NCBI RefSeq assembly: GCF_042663225.1
Contig: NZ_JBHTAA010000005.1
Coordinates: 62,001 to 126,000, forward strand
DNA: 64,000 bases
Source: Haloferax namakaokahaiae
Lineage (GTDB): Archaea > Halobacteriota > Halobacteria > Halobacteriales > Haloferacaceae
Direction: 5' to 3'
Shown here: in pieces, positions 15,142 through 24,977 of the stretch
Numbering within the stretch: position 1 is the stretch's first letter
Layout of the letters: every line of letters starts with the position of its first letter
Translations under genes and position numbers: made by a program
The notes under the pieces: generated by a model
Databases searched by the model: none
What the model was told of the DNA's origin: nothing
The model's input: only the letters and a program-made list of their open reading frames with translations

Positions 15142-15843
15142 ATGACCGAACACCTCCCCGGATTGAACATCTCCTCCCCATCGCCCCGTGCTACAGACGC
15201 GGCTAAGACGCTCTTACGGGGGTTTCACTTTCAGGACCGAAGAGAGGACTGCCTGAAAGCACGCCAGTTCGACGCCGCACAGCAAGCAGCAACTCGTGCG
15301 ATAGACCTCATGGGCCAGTCGTATCAGCTAGAGTTCCCGTCGGTCCCCGACACGAAGGCGTACGAGGCGGGCGAACTGTTCATGCGTGCGCTCTTTCTGC
15401 AGGACGAAATCGAAAACTGGGCCGACTTTTCATCCTGCCCCGAAGCCGACCTCCCCACAGAAGCTTTTGTGACCGCTGATACCGGCATCGCCGTCCGTAG
15501 CATCGACGCCGACCCGCGGTGGGACGACGTACGAAACCTGCTCGTCGAAGTGTGCCGACGGTTAGAGATGGACGAGGAGTTCGCAACACTCCAGACACGG
15601 TTCTGGTGGTACCACGGCCAGAAACGAACGGACTGGCAGACGATTGCATTCCGTGCCCACTGCATCAAAATTCGGCGGATGGTCCCGCGCGCCGACGACC
15701 GAACCGTCGCAAACCTCGCTCGGTACTTCGTCGCCGGTGTCGAGACCCACGACGAGTGGAACAGGGCCGACGTTGACCACGATATCTCGATGGCGCTCGA
15801 CGTCGTTTCACGCTACTACGAGCAGATTTTCGACTTGATTTGA
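15142..15843 (+). CDS. Haloarchaeal protein of unknown function (233 aa)
   Basis: A mainly helical cytoplasmic protein. Segments such as DAAQQAATRAIDLMGQSYQL, TRFWWYHGQKRTDWQTIAFR and VVSRYYEQIFDLI suggest an alpha-helical repeat or bundle fold. There is no catalytic motif, signal peptide or membrane segment. It follows the dacZ-mscS operon by about 100 bases with an AT-rich gap (ttaataaatc, 15069-15078) that may be its own promoter. The ATG at 15142 is preferred over a frame extension 11 codons longer. It may act with its neighbours in osmotic signalling, but that is a guess from position. Confidence 0.65.
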   Translation: MTEHLPGLNISSPSPRATDAAKTLLRGFHFQDRREDCLKARQFDAAQQAATRAIDLMGQSYQLEFPSVPDTKAYEAGELFMRALFLQDEIENWADFSSCPEADLPTEAFVTADTGIAVRSIDADPRWDDVRNLLVEVCRRLEMDEEFATLQTRFWWYHGQKRTDWQTIAFRAHCIKIRRMVPRADDRTVANLARYFVAGVETHDEWNRADVDHDISMALDVVSRYYEQIFDLI

Positions 15844-15914
15844 GCGCGGTGATACGCTACATATGTGTGACCGCTGAAAATAAGTAGGCTGCCTGTATTG
15901 GTACCGACAGTACC

Positions 15915-16949
15915 ATGGGAACCACCGACCCGGAACTCTATCGTGAAGTCTTCCGGAGCACGGACATTCCCATGCTGATTGCGGATACGAACTTCGCGTT
16001 TCAGGATATCAACGACGCAGGCCTGTCGTTTCTCGACTACGAGTACGACGAGATTATCGGCGAATCGGTCGGCGTCGTCGCCGGCGACGAAGAGGTGTAC
16101 TACGAAATCGTCGAGCACATGATTGCCGGCGAGACGTGGACCGGCGAGTTCACGGCCCGACGCAACGACGACCAGGTCGTCTACGGAAACGGCTTTGCGA
16201 CGCCAATCGTCGTCGATGGCGAGGTCGAAGGCTTCGTCGCGTTCTTCCTCGATACGACGAAGCAGCGCCGATATCAGAACGCCGCGGAAGTGCTCAACCG
16301 ACTCCTTCGCCACGACTTGCGAAACGAGTTGAACATCATCTACGGCTACACCCAGCAGGTTGCGACGAGAATCGATGACGAAAACGCGCTGAAGGAACTC
16401 GAAATCGTCCAAGACCGCGTGCTCGACCTCGTCCAGAAATCGCAACGAGCGCGCGACCTTCGAGAACTGCTCGAACGGTCGCACGACGCGTCGAATCGAC
16501 CGGTTCGACTCGACGTCGTCCTCAAAAACCGCATCATCGATACGATGGTCGAGTTCCCCGACGCGGAGTTCGTCTTCGACGAGTTCCCCGAAGTACACGT
16601 CGTCGCGGACGACCTACTCGGGAACGCGCTCGAATGCGTCTTGGAGAACGCGGTCACCCACAACGACAAGGACGACCCAATCGTCGAAATCGAACTCGAC
16701 TGTGACACCGAAGAAGACCGAGTCGTCGTCACGGTTACCGACAACGGTCCCGGCATCCCGGTCGAACAACGTGACCTCATCTTCGGCCGCGAAGAGTTCG
16801 ACCAACTCCACCACGGAACCGGAATCAGCCTCTTTTTCGCGGACAACGTCGTCACGTCGTACAACGGCGACATCTGGGTCGAGAACGCAGACGACGACGG
16901 TGCGCGATTCTGTATCGCGCTCCGAGAACAGTCGCCGACCGACGAGTGA
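15915..16949 (+). CDS. PAS-domain sensor histidine kinase
   Basis: 344 residues, soluble. A PAS domain spans about 10-118 (ADTNFAFQDINDAGLSFLDYEYDEIIG, ending GFVAFFLDTTKQRR). The phospho-acceptor site is LLRHDLRNELN (His about 133), the HDLRN form typical of haloarchaeal kinases. The catalytic ATPase domain has the N box (ENAVTHND), G1 (VTDNGPGIP) and G2 (GTGISLFFADNVV). There is no transmembrane segment, so it should sense an intracellular signal such as redox, light or a ligand in PAS. No response regulator is adjacent; haloarchaeal kinases are often orphans. Confidence 0.9.
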   Translation: MGTTDPELYREVFRSTDIPMLIADTNFAFQDINDAGLSFLDYEYDEIIGESVGVVAGDEEVYYEIVEHMIAGETWTGEFTARRNDDQVVYGNGFATPIVVDGEVEGFVAFFLDTTKQRRYQNAAEVLNRLLRHDLRNELNIIYGYTQQVATRIDDENALKELEIVQDRVLDLVQKSQRARDLRELLERSHDASNRPVRLDVVLKNRIIDTMVEFPDAEFVFDEFPEVHVVADDLLGNALECVLENAVTHNDKDDPIVEIELDCDTEEDRVVVTVTDNGPGIPVEQRDLIFGREEFDQLHHGTGISLFFADNVVTSYNGDIWVENADDDGARFCIALREQSPTDE

Positions 16950-16992
16950 AGAGAACGAGACGCGCGTTAGACGAACCGAAACTCGCCTTCGG

Positions 16993-17508
16993 TTACGCCG
17001 TCTCTTCGGCGTCGGACATCGGCCAAGCGGGGACTCCGGCAACCGTCTCGCCGGGCGGCACGTCGCGCGTCACGAGTGAGTTCGCGGCCACCTGCGCGCC
17101 CGCACCGATGTGGACGCCCGGAAGAATCGTCGCCTTCGCGCCAATCATCGCTCGCTCGCCGACGACGACTTCGCCGGTTCGGTACTCGTCTTGGAGGAAC
17201 TCGTGGCAGAGAATCACCGAGTCGTAGCCGACGATGGCGTGGTCTTCAATCGTGATTAACTCCGGCCAGAACACGTCGGGTGTCGCCTCTAACCCCCACG
17301 AGACACCCTCACCGACGGTGACACCAATCCGGCGCAGCGCCCAACTTCGAATCCTGAGCGACGGCGCGATTCGGGCGACGAGGACGAACACGTAGTTGAG
17401 CATCACTCGCCAGACGGGCTTCGCGTCGGTCCAGTACTGGAGCGAGTTGAGCGGACCGGGAGTCGGGTGGTGTTCGATTCGGTCGTGGCGAGTGGCGTCG
17501 TCAGTCAC
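16993..17508 (-). CDS. Hexapeptide-repeat acyltransferase
   Basis: 171 residues. A left-handed beta-helix is seen from about 60 to 165: hexapeptide turns around IGVTVGEGVSWG, ITIEDHAIVGYDSVIL, VVVGERAMIGAKATILPGVHIGAGAQVAANSLV, then the closing VPPGETVAGVPA typical of the maltose/serine/galactoside acetyltransferase group. A histidine in the CHEFLQ segment is a plausible catalytic base. The N-terminal 50 residues include a hydrophobic helix (VMLNYVFVLVARIA) that may contact the membrane. The substrate is unknown; sugar or lipid acylation is possible. It starts with GTG at 17508, about 62 bases after purD on the same strand. Confidence 0.8.
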   Translation of the reverse strand: MTDDATRHDRIEHHPTPGPLNSLQYWTDAKPVWRVMLNYVFVLVARIAPSLRIRSWALRRIGVTVGEGVSWGLEATPDVFWPELITIEDHAIVGYDSVILCHEFLQDEYRTGEVVVGERAMIGAKATILPGVHIGAGAQVAANSLVTRDVPPGETVAGVPAWPMSDAEETA

Positions 17509-17570
17509 GGCTACCGATTGGCCCGGAAGAATAAAAGCGCCGGCGACCCGCGACTACTCGCCGCGAATGT

Positions 17571-18857
<1,287 letters not shown>

Positions 18858-19025
18858 GGTTTCACAGCCTGCGCACAGGAGTGTAAAGATTGCTCTTCAA
18901 ACGAGGTTTGATACCCACAAACTTGCATATATTTACTCTCGACGCGCAGTCGTTCGCTCTTCTGTCCAAGAACGTCGTTGTCCGTCTCCACGTCGCTTTA
19001 GTCGCCGGAGTGCCCAAGATGAGGT

Positions 19026-21140
19026 ATGACTTCGCCCGCGGGACGTAACCGACTCGACGAGGAACAGAGTCCGTACCTCCGGCAGCACGCGGACAACCCG
19101 GTCAACTGGCAACCGTGGGACGACGAGGCGCTCGAAGCCGCCCGCGAAGAGGACAAGCCCATCTTCCTTTCGGTGGGCTACTCGGCGTGCCACTGGTGTC
19201 ACGTCATGGCCGACGAGAGCTTCTCGGACCCCGAAATCGCCGAGGTTCTCAACGAGAACTTCGTCCCCGTGAAAGTAGACCGGGAAGAGCGCCCCGACCT
19301 CGACCGAATCTACCAGACCATCTGCCAACTCGTCACCGGCGGCGGTGGCTGGCCGCTCTCGGTGTGGCTCACCCCGCAGGGCAAACCGTTCTTCGTCGGC
19401 ACGTACTTCCCGCCCGAACCTCGACGCGGCGCGCCCGGCTTCCGCGACATCGTTCAGAGCTTCGCCGAGTCGTGGCGGACCGACCGCGACGAAATCGAGA
19501 ATCGCGCCGACCAGTGGACTGCCGCAATCAGGGACAACCTCGAAACGACGCCCGACACGCCCGGCGAGGCACCCGGTTCGGAAATCCTCGATACCGCCGC
19601 CCAAGCCGCCCTCCGCGGTGCCGACCGCGAACACGGTGGCTTCGGAACCAGCGGCCCGAAGTTCCCCCAACCCGGCCGTATCGACGCCCTGTTGCGCGCC
19701 TACTCACTCACCGGTCGCCAAGAGGCGCTGAACGTCGCTATCGAGACACTCAACGCGATGGCCAACGGCGGTCTCCGCGACCACGTCGGCGGCGGGTTCC
19801 ACCGCTACTGCGTCGATAGCGACTGGACCGTCCCGCACTTCGAGAAGATGCTCTACGACCAGGCGGGACTCGTCCCTCGCTACCTCGACGCCGCCCGACT
19901 CACCGGGACCGAGGACTACGCCGACGTGGCCCGCGAGACGTTCGAGTTCGTCCGCCGGGAACTCACCCACGACGACGGTGGGTTCTTCGCAACTTTAGAT
20001 GCTCAATCCGGCGGCGAGGAGGGCACCTTCTACGTCTGGACGCCCGAACAGGTCCGCGACCACCTCGGCGAACTCGACGCCGACCTCTTCTGTGACCGCT
20101 ACGGCGTCACGAAGGGCGGAAACTTCGAACACAAGACGACGGTCCTCAACGTCCAGACCTCGATTGCGGACCTCGCCGAGGAGTACAACCTCGACGAGTC
20201 CGAGGCGAGAGACCGGCTCGAATCTGCTCGGGAAACGCTGTTCGAGGCCCGCAGCGAGCGCGTCCGCCCCGCCCGCGACGACAAAATCCTCGCCGGCTGG
20301 AACGGGCTCATGATTTCGGCGTTCGCACAGGGCGCACTCGCGCTTCAGGACGACTCGCTCGCCGAGGACGCGGCGCGCGCGCTCGAATTCGTCCGCGACA
20401 ACCTCTGGGACGACTCCGAAGCCCACCTCTCGCGGCGCGTGATGAACGGCGAGGTGAAAGGCGACGGCTACCTCGAAGACTACGCCTACCTCGCCCGCGG
20501 CGCGTTCGACCTGTATCAGGTCACTGGCGACGTGGAACACCTCGCCTTTGCGCTTGACCTCGCCCGAGCAATCCTGCGGGAGTTCTACGACGACGCGGCG
20601 GGCACGCTCTATTTCACGCCGGAGAGCGGCGAAGCGCTCGTCACCCGACCGCAAGAACCGACCGACCAATCGACCCCCTCCAGTTTGGGTGTCGCCACGT
20701 CACTGCTCTTGGACCTCGACCACTTCGCGCCCGACGCGGGGTTCGGCGAGGCCGCAGACGCGGTTTTGGGAACGCACGCCAACCGCATCCGTGGCAGTCC
20801 AATCGAGCACATCTCGCTCGCGCTCGCGGCCGAGAAAGCCGCGAGTGGGGTTCCGGAACTGACGATTGCGGCAGACGACGGCCACATCCCGGCCGACTGG
20901 GCCGACGAACTCGCCGGTCGCTACCTGCCGGGTCTCGTGATGGCTCCGCGTCCAGCCACCGATGAGAGATTGGCCTCGTGGCTCGATGCACTCGACCTCG
21001 ACGACGCACCGCCGATTTGGGCCAGTCGGGAGGCGACCGACGGCGAGGCGACCGTCTACGCCTGCGAGAACTTCACCTGCTCCGCGCCGACCCACGAGTT
21101 GGACGAGGCGCTGGCGTGGTTCACGGCGGGCGACGCGTAG
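19026..21140 (+). CDS. YyaL/DUF255 protein with thioredoxin-like N-terminus
   Basis: 704 residues. The N-terminal thioredoxin-fold domain (about 1-165) carries NRLDEEQSPYLRQHADNPVNW and the family signature SACHWCHVM, with CxxC in the thioredoxin position. The remainder (about 200-690) resembles the six-hairpin (alpha/alpha)6 barrel of glycosidases and epimerases (GGFGTSGPKFPQP, HVGGGFHRYCVDSDWTVPHFEKMLYDQA, KILAGWNGLMI). The family is found from bacteria to human SPATA20. The reaction is unknown; redox activity and sugar or cell-wall-like substrates are both proposed. The length and all motifs are intact. Confidence 0.88.
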   Translation: MTSPAGRNRLDEEQSPYLRQHADNPVNWQPWDDEALEAAREEDKPIFLSVGYSACHWCHVMADESFSDPEIAEVLNENFVPVKVDREERPDLDRIYQTICQLVTGGGGWPLSVWLTPQGKPFFVGTYFPPEPRRGAPGFRDIVQSFAESWRTDRDEIENRADQWTAAIRDNLETTPDTPGEAPGSEILDTAAQAALRGADREHGGFGTSGPKFPQPGRIDALLRAYSLTGRQEALNVAIETLNAMANGGLRDHVGGGFHRYCVDSDWTVPHFEKMLYDQAGLVPRYLDAARLTGTEDYADVARETFEFVRRELTHDDGGFFATLDAQSGGEEGTFYVWTPEQVRDHLGELDADLFCDRYGVTKGGNFEHKTTVLNVQTSIADLAEEYNLDESEARDRLESARETLFEARSERVRPARDDKILAGWNGLMISAFAQGALALQDDSLAEDAARALEFVRDNLWDDSEAHLSRRVMNGEVKGDGYLEDYAYLARGAFDLYQVTGDVEHLAFALDLARAILREFYDDAAGTLYFTPESGEALVTRPQEPTDQSTPSSLGVATSLLLDLDHFAPDAGFGEAADAVLGTHANRIRGSPIEHISLALAAEKAASGVPELTIAADDGHIPADWADELAGRYLPGLVMAPRPATDERLASWLDALDLDDAPPIWASREATDGEATVYACENFTCSAPTHELDEALAWFTAGDA

Positions 21141-21291
21141 GGTCGGAATCGTCGGCCTTCGACGTCCCGTCGGCGAACGTGGGCGTACACTCGGGCCTGT
21201 CCAGTCGTCCTCGCAGTGTCACGGTCCGTGATGGCCGAGTCGTAGTATGGCTGAGACATGCTTTTCCGGCGCTACAGCCTTTCTTCCTGCG

Positions 21292-22473
21292 ATGAGCACG
21301 GAGTCCTCTGTATCGCTGGGTGGTCGAGCACTGCGTGAGGCAGACCAGGAACAGCCGGTCACGCCGCTCGAGTTGTTCTTCGATTTAGTGTTCGTATTCG
21401 CGTTTACGCAGGTTTCGAACTTCCTCGCGCACAATATGACCTGGTTGGGGATGGCCAAGGGGGCAGCGATATTTGCCGCTCTCTGGTGGGCCTGGGTGTG
21501 CTACTCGTGGTTGACCGGGACCGTCGATGCGGAAGACGTGCTCCCGGTTCGAATGGTTATTCTCGCCGCGATGGTCGCCATGTTGCTCGTCGGGCTCGCG
21601 GTGCCGGCCGCGTTCGGCGAGTACGCGTTACTCTTCAGCATCGCGTATCTGACCGTCCGCGTGCTACACGTCGTCTTCTACCCACTCGTCGCCCCACCAG
21701 AGACGGCGCGGGCGGTCTATCAAATCGCGCCGGGGTTCCTCGGCGGGCCGGTGCTCATCGTCGTCGCCAGTTTCACCGACGGCGTGCTTCAGGGCGCGCT
21801 CTGGATTCTCGCCTTGGGTATCGACTACGGCGTGGTGTACGTTCGGGGCGTCGAGGGGTTCTACGTCACCGTGAGTCACTTCGTCGAGCGCCACCGCCTC
21901 ATCATGATCGTCGCGCTCGGCGAATCGCTCGTGGCTATCGGTATCGGCGCGCGCGGCTTCGAACTCACGCAGGATATCGTTATCGCGGCGATTTTGGGGA
22001 TAATCTTCGTCATCGCGCTCTGGTGGCTCTACTTCGACTACATCGTTCTCGCCGCCGAAGAACGACTCTCACAGGAACCCGGGGTCAACAAGTCCACGCT
22101 GGCGCGAGACTCCTACAGCTACATTCACATCTTGATAGTCGGCAGTATCATGTTCGTCGCTCTCGGCATCGAACAGACCCTCGGCCACGTCAACGAACCG
22201 CTCGGTCCCATCTCCGTCGTGGCGCTCTTCGGTGGCGGTTCGCTCTACCTTCTCGGACACAGCGCGTTTCGCTTCCGCGACCACGGGACGGTTAGCGTCC
22301 TCCGGGTGGCCGTCTCGATTCTCGCTCTCGCCTTGATTCCCGTCGCGCTACAAATTCGTTCGACAGTCGCGCTCTTCATGCTCACCGTCTTATTCGTCGC
22401 ACTCGCCGTGTACGAGACCATCTGGTCGGAACACCGGAATCGAATCCGTTCGGACAGCGTGGACGCCAGTTGA
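21292..22473 (+). CDS. ltrA: Low-temperature requirement A (LtrA) family membrane protein
   Basis: 393 residues with about ten membrane segments. Family marks: PLELFFDLVFVFAFTQVSNFL near the start and ERHRLIMIVALGESLVAIGIGA (about 200-222). LtrA was named from a Listeria cold-growth mutant, and no transport or enzymatic role is established. The ATG at 21292 is preferred; an in-frame ATG 15 codons earlier would add a non-conserved stretch. The C-terminal tail is short and polar. It lies alone between the YyaL-like gene and the convergent thioredoxin gene. Confidence 0.85.
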   Translation: MSTESSVSLGGRALREADQEQPVTPLELFFDLVFVFAFTQVSNFLAHNMTWLGMAKGAAIFAALWWAWVCYSWLTGTVDAEDVLPVRMVILAAMVAMLLVGLAVPAAFGEYALLFSIAYLTVRVLHVVFYPLVAPPETARAVYQIAPGFLGGPVLIVVASFTDGVLQGALWILALGIDYGVVYVRGVEGFYVTVSHFVERHRLIMIVALGESLVAIGIGARGFELTQDIVIAAILGIIFVIALWWLYFDYIVLAAEERLSQEPGVNKSTLARDSYSYIHILIVGSIMFVALGIEQTLGHVNEPLGPISVVALFGGGSLYLLGHSAFRFRDHGTVSVLRVAVSILALALIPVALQIRSTVALFMLTVLFVALAVYETIWSEHRNRIRSDSVDAS

Positions 22474-22532
22474 GCCTCGCGCTGAACGCGACGCTCTCGG
22501 TCGAGTCGAGGCCGGCAAAATCCCAGCAGCAC

Positions 22533-22913
22533 TCAGTTCGAGAGCTGCTCGGCCAAAAAGACCGCAATCGGCACCGGTTCCTCCTCCACGAAGCGCGCAA
22601 CCTCTTCACCCTCTAACTCGACCACGACGGTCGGAATGAGCGAGATATCGTACTCGTCTACGAGCGGGCCGACCTTCGAGCCGTCGTCTTCTTTCTCGAC
22701 CGGGTAGTGTTCGATTCGGTCGGCGGAAACCTCGGCGGCGTCGAGCGCCGCGCCGAAGTCGGGGAGTTGGCGGCGGCAGTCGCCGCACCAGTCGCCGCCC
22801 CAGATTTTGAACGTGTACGGTTCGGCTCCGAGCGCGGCGACTGCGTCCTCGTAGGACGCCGCATCCCACGCCGGATTCGGTTGCATCGTTTCGAGCGTCT
22901 CGGATTCAGCCAT
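22533..22913 (-). CDS. Thioredoxin-fold protein with WCGDC site
   Basis: 126 residues. A thioredoxin fold with active site WGGDWCGDCRRQLPDF (CxxC about 44-47) and cis-proline segment ISLIPTVVVEL. The CGDC site differs from the CGPC of classic thioredoxins and resembles TlpA-like or bacterioredoxin-type proteins. It is acidic and has no signal peptide, so it is cytoplasmic. It probably reduces disulfides in partner proteins; bacillithiol- or gamma-glutamylcysteine-linked activity is conceivable but not shown. The ATG at 22913 (MAESETLETMQ) is preferred over one 19 codons upstream. Confidence 0.85.
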   Translation of the reverse strand: MAESETLETMQPNPAWDAASYEDAVAALGAEPYTFKIWGGDWCGDCRRQLPDFGAALDAAEVSADRIEHYPVEKEDDGSKVGPLVDEYDISLIPTVVVELEGEEVARFVEEEPVPIAVFLAEQLSN

Positions 22914-23073
22914 GTCACCGACTATCGCCCGCGACGATATAATGGGTGCGCTCGCGGCGTCGCCTGCCACGGACTGTTCGGTCGTCCCACTCGTGGCACG
23001 ACCGAAACACAGACAGTGGCCGTATCCACCGTATCCGCCAGTCGTTTAACTGCGTATCCTATATCGAATTCCA

Positions 23074-23985
23074 ATGGACGACAGCATCCTCGATACCATC
23101 GGGTCACCGCTGGTACGGGTCGATTCCCCCGAGGGAGCGACCATCGCGGCGAAAATCGAGTCGAAGAACCCCGGTGGCTCGGCCAAAGACCGACCCGCCA
23201 AGGCCATGGTCGAAGCGGCCGAAGAAGCGGGCGACATCTCGCCCGGCGACCAACTCGTCGAACCCACCTCGGGGAACACGGGAATCGGGCTTGCCGTCGT
23301 CGCGGCCGCGAAAGGATACGACTTGACCATCGTCATGTCCGCGTCGATGTCCAAAGAGCGCCGAGAAATCATGCGCGCCTACGGGGCGACTATCGAACTC
23401 GTCGAGGGCGACATCTCGGACGCGAAAGCGCGCGCCGACGAACTCGAAGCAGAAGGGATGTACCAACTCCGGCAGTTCGAGAACCCCAACAACCCGAACG
23501 CCCACTACCGAACCACGGCCGAGGAGATTCTCGACCAGACGGACGACCGACCGATTGCGGCGTTCGTCGCGGGCATCGGAACCGGTGGCACGATTTCCGG
23601 CAACGGTCGTCGCCTCCGCGAGGAACATCCCGAGATGCAAATCGTCGGCGTCGAACCCGAAGCGAGCGCCGTGCTCTCGGGCGGCGACATCAGCAACAAC
23701 GACTTTCAGGGCATGGGTCCCGGGTTCGTGAGTCCGAACCTCGATACCGAACTGCTCGACGAAATCGAAATCGTCGCGCTCGAAGACGCCGAAGCCGAGT
23801 GCCGTCGCCTCGCCCGCGAGGAAGGCATCTTGGTCGGCCAATCGTCGGGCGCTTCGCTCATAGCGGCAAAGCGCGTCGCAGAGCGAATCGCCGACCCCGA
23901 TGCCGACGAGGGAGACGAACCGCTCATTATCACGGTGTTCTGGGACTCCGGCGAGCGCTACATGTCCACCGGGATGTTCGATTGA
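23074..23985 (+). CDS. cysK: Cysteine synthase (O-acetylserine/O-phosphoserine sulfhydrylase type)
   Basis: 303 residues, PLP-dependent fold type II. The PLP lysine is in NPGGSAKDRPAKAM (about residue 37), the phosphate-substrate loop is TSGNTGIGLAV (about 68-78), and the PLP-phosphate loop is GIGTGGTISGNGR (about 168-180). It makes cysteine from an activated serine and sulfide; the family may also do cystathionine synthesis. The C-terminus (VFWDSGERYMSTGMF) is the CysK-type end. A TATA-like gtttaactgc about 30 bases upstream suggests a leaderless transcript. Cysteine made here feeds GshA, although the genes are 13 kb apart. Confidence 0.93.
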   Translation: MDDSILDTIGSPLVRVDSPEGATIAAKIESKNPGGSAKDRPAKAMVEAAEEAGDISPGDQLVEPTSGNTGIGLAVVAAAKGYDLTIVMSASMSKERREIMRAYGATIELVEGDISDAKARADELEAEGMYQLRQFENPNNPNAHYRTTAEEILDQTDDRPIAAFVAGIGTGGTISGNGRRLREEHPEMQIVGVEPEASAVLSGGDISNNDFQGMGPGFVSPNLDTELLDEIEIVALEDAEAECRRLAREEGILVGQSSGASLIAAKRVAERIADPDADEGDEPLIITVFWDSGERYMSTGMFD

Positions 23986-24012
23986 AGAAGGAACGGACGA
24001 ACTTCTCTCGAC

Positions 24013-24465
24013 TTACGCGCCGAACTCTGCTTCTGAGACGCGAACGACGAGCGTCTCGTCTACGTCTCGCAGGTCGTACTCGGGAACCTCGCCGTCGATG
24101 CGCGTCACGAACATCGGTTCGACGAGTCGTCCGTCCTCGACGCCGTAGATAGCCAGATATTCGCCGGTTTCCTCGGGTTCGACGTTTCCGTCGCGGACGT
24201 CGCGTGCGAGGTCGCGCGAGAGCCATTCGGTCTCGGAGACGGAGGGTTCGAGGACGAGCGCGAAATCGGAAAACCGAACCAGATACCACTGGAGGTCGTT
24301 CAACAGCGACACCGCGGCACCGAGGCTCACGGTTTCGAGCGCGAGCGTGTTCGAGAACGGTTCGGCCAACGCGTAGGTCGAAAGCGCCGCACGCGCCGTG
24401 TCTCTCGACAAGAGTTCGTACTGGAGGTGAACGTCTTCCGTGCCGACGATACAGACGCGCGTCAC
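24013..24465 (-). CDS. DUF5804-type haloarchaeal protein
   Basis: 150 acidic residues starting (GTG) MTRVCIVGTEDVHLQYELLS. Also recognisable are FSNTLALETVSLGAAVSLLNDLQWYLVRF and, at the end, RDVDETLVVRVSEAEF. I recall this as DUF5804, which has no known function. The fold looks alpha/beta with no membrane segment. It is 42 bases downstream of the zinc-finger gene on the same strand and convergent with cysK. Confidence 0.7.
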   Translation of the reverse strand: MTRVCIVGTEDVHLQYELLSRDTARAALSTYALAEPFSNTLALETVSLGAAVSLLNDLQWYLVRFSDFALVLEPSVSETEWLSRDLARDVRDGNVEPEETGEYLAIYGVEDGRLVEPMFVTRIDGEVPEYDLRDVDETLVVRVSEAEFGA

Positions 24466-24507
24466 GTCGCGGAGGACGGTTGTGGTTGGGTAAAGCGGTT
24501 CCGGTAC

Positions 24508-24759
24508 TCAGTCGGAGAGCCACGCGTCGGCGCACAGCTCGTCACAGAAGACGACGAGTTCGCGCTCGATACCGATCTTTCCGGGACCGTCGATTTCGCG
24601 GTCGAGAACCACTTGATAGTGGTCGTCTCGCATGTCTACCTCCCGATTGCAGCGGGCACACCGTTCTGTGGTGTTGCTCCAATCGGTTCGCGCCGCCCGG
24701 TGGCGAAGCCGCCACTCGGGACCGAGGGAGGACCGTTTTTGGCGCACTGTGTGGGACAT
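24508..24759 (-). CDS. Small zinc-finger protein (83 aa)
   Basis: A basic N-terminal third (RQKRSSLGPEWRLRHRAAR) precedes a CxxC...CxxxC zinc site: CARCNREVDMRDDHYQVVLD, then VVFCDELCADAWLSD. The CDELC end resembles TRASH/YHS-like metal-binding fingers and I recall related haloarchaeal proteins as DUF7576. The function is unknown; RNA, DNA or metal binding is possible. TATA-like tttata at 24784-24789 (minus) lies 27 bases before the ATG at 24759, a good leaderless promoter. The 217-bp region to thiI (24760-24977) is otherwise without a gene. Confidence 0.75.
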   Translation of the reverse strand: MSHTVRQKRSSLGPEWRLRHRAARTDWSNTTERCARCNREVDMRDDHYQVVLDREIDGPGKIGIERELVVFCDELCADAWLSD

Positions 24760-24977
24760 GTCTCATCGTGCGCCCCCGAGCACTATAAATCCATTTTTGT
24801 ACAATTGTTCACGCACATTACGAATTGAACAGTCACTAATTTTCTAATGTGGTTGCTGTTCGCACAGTTCGTGTGCGACTGCGTACCGAGACCCACACGG
24901 CCGCTTGCGCGGCAGGTACACTCGCTCGAACGGCACTCACTCACCCCGCAGTCACTCACATTCACCCCACACGACCC

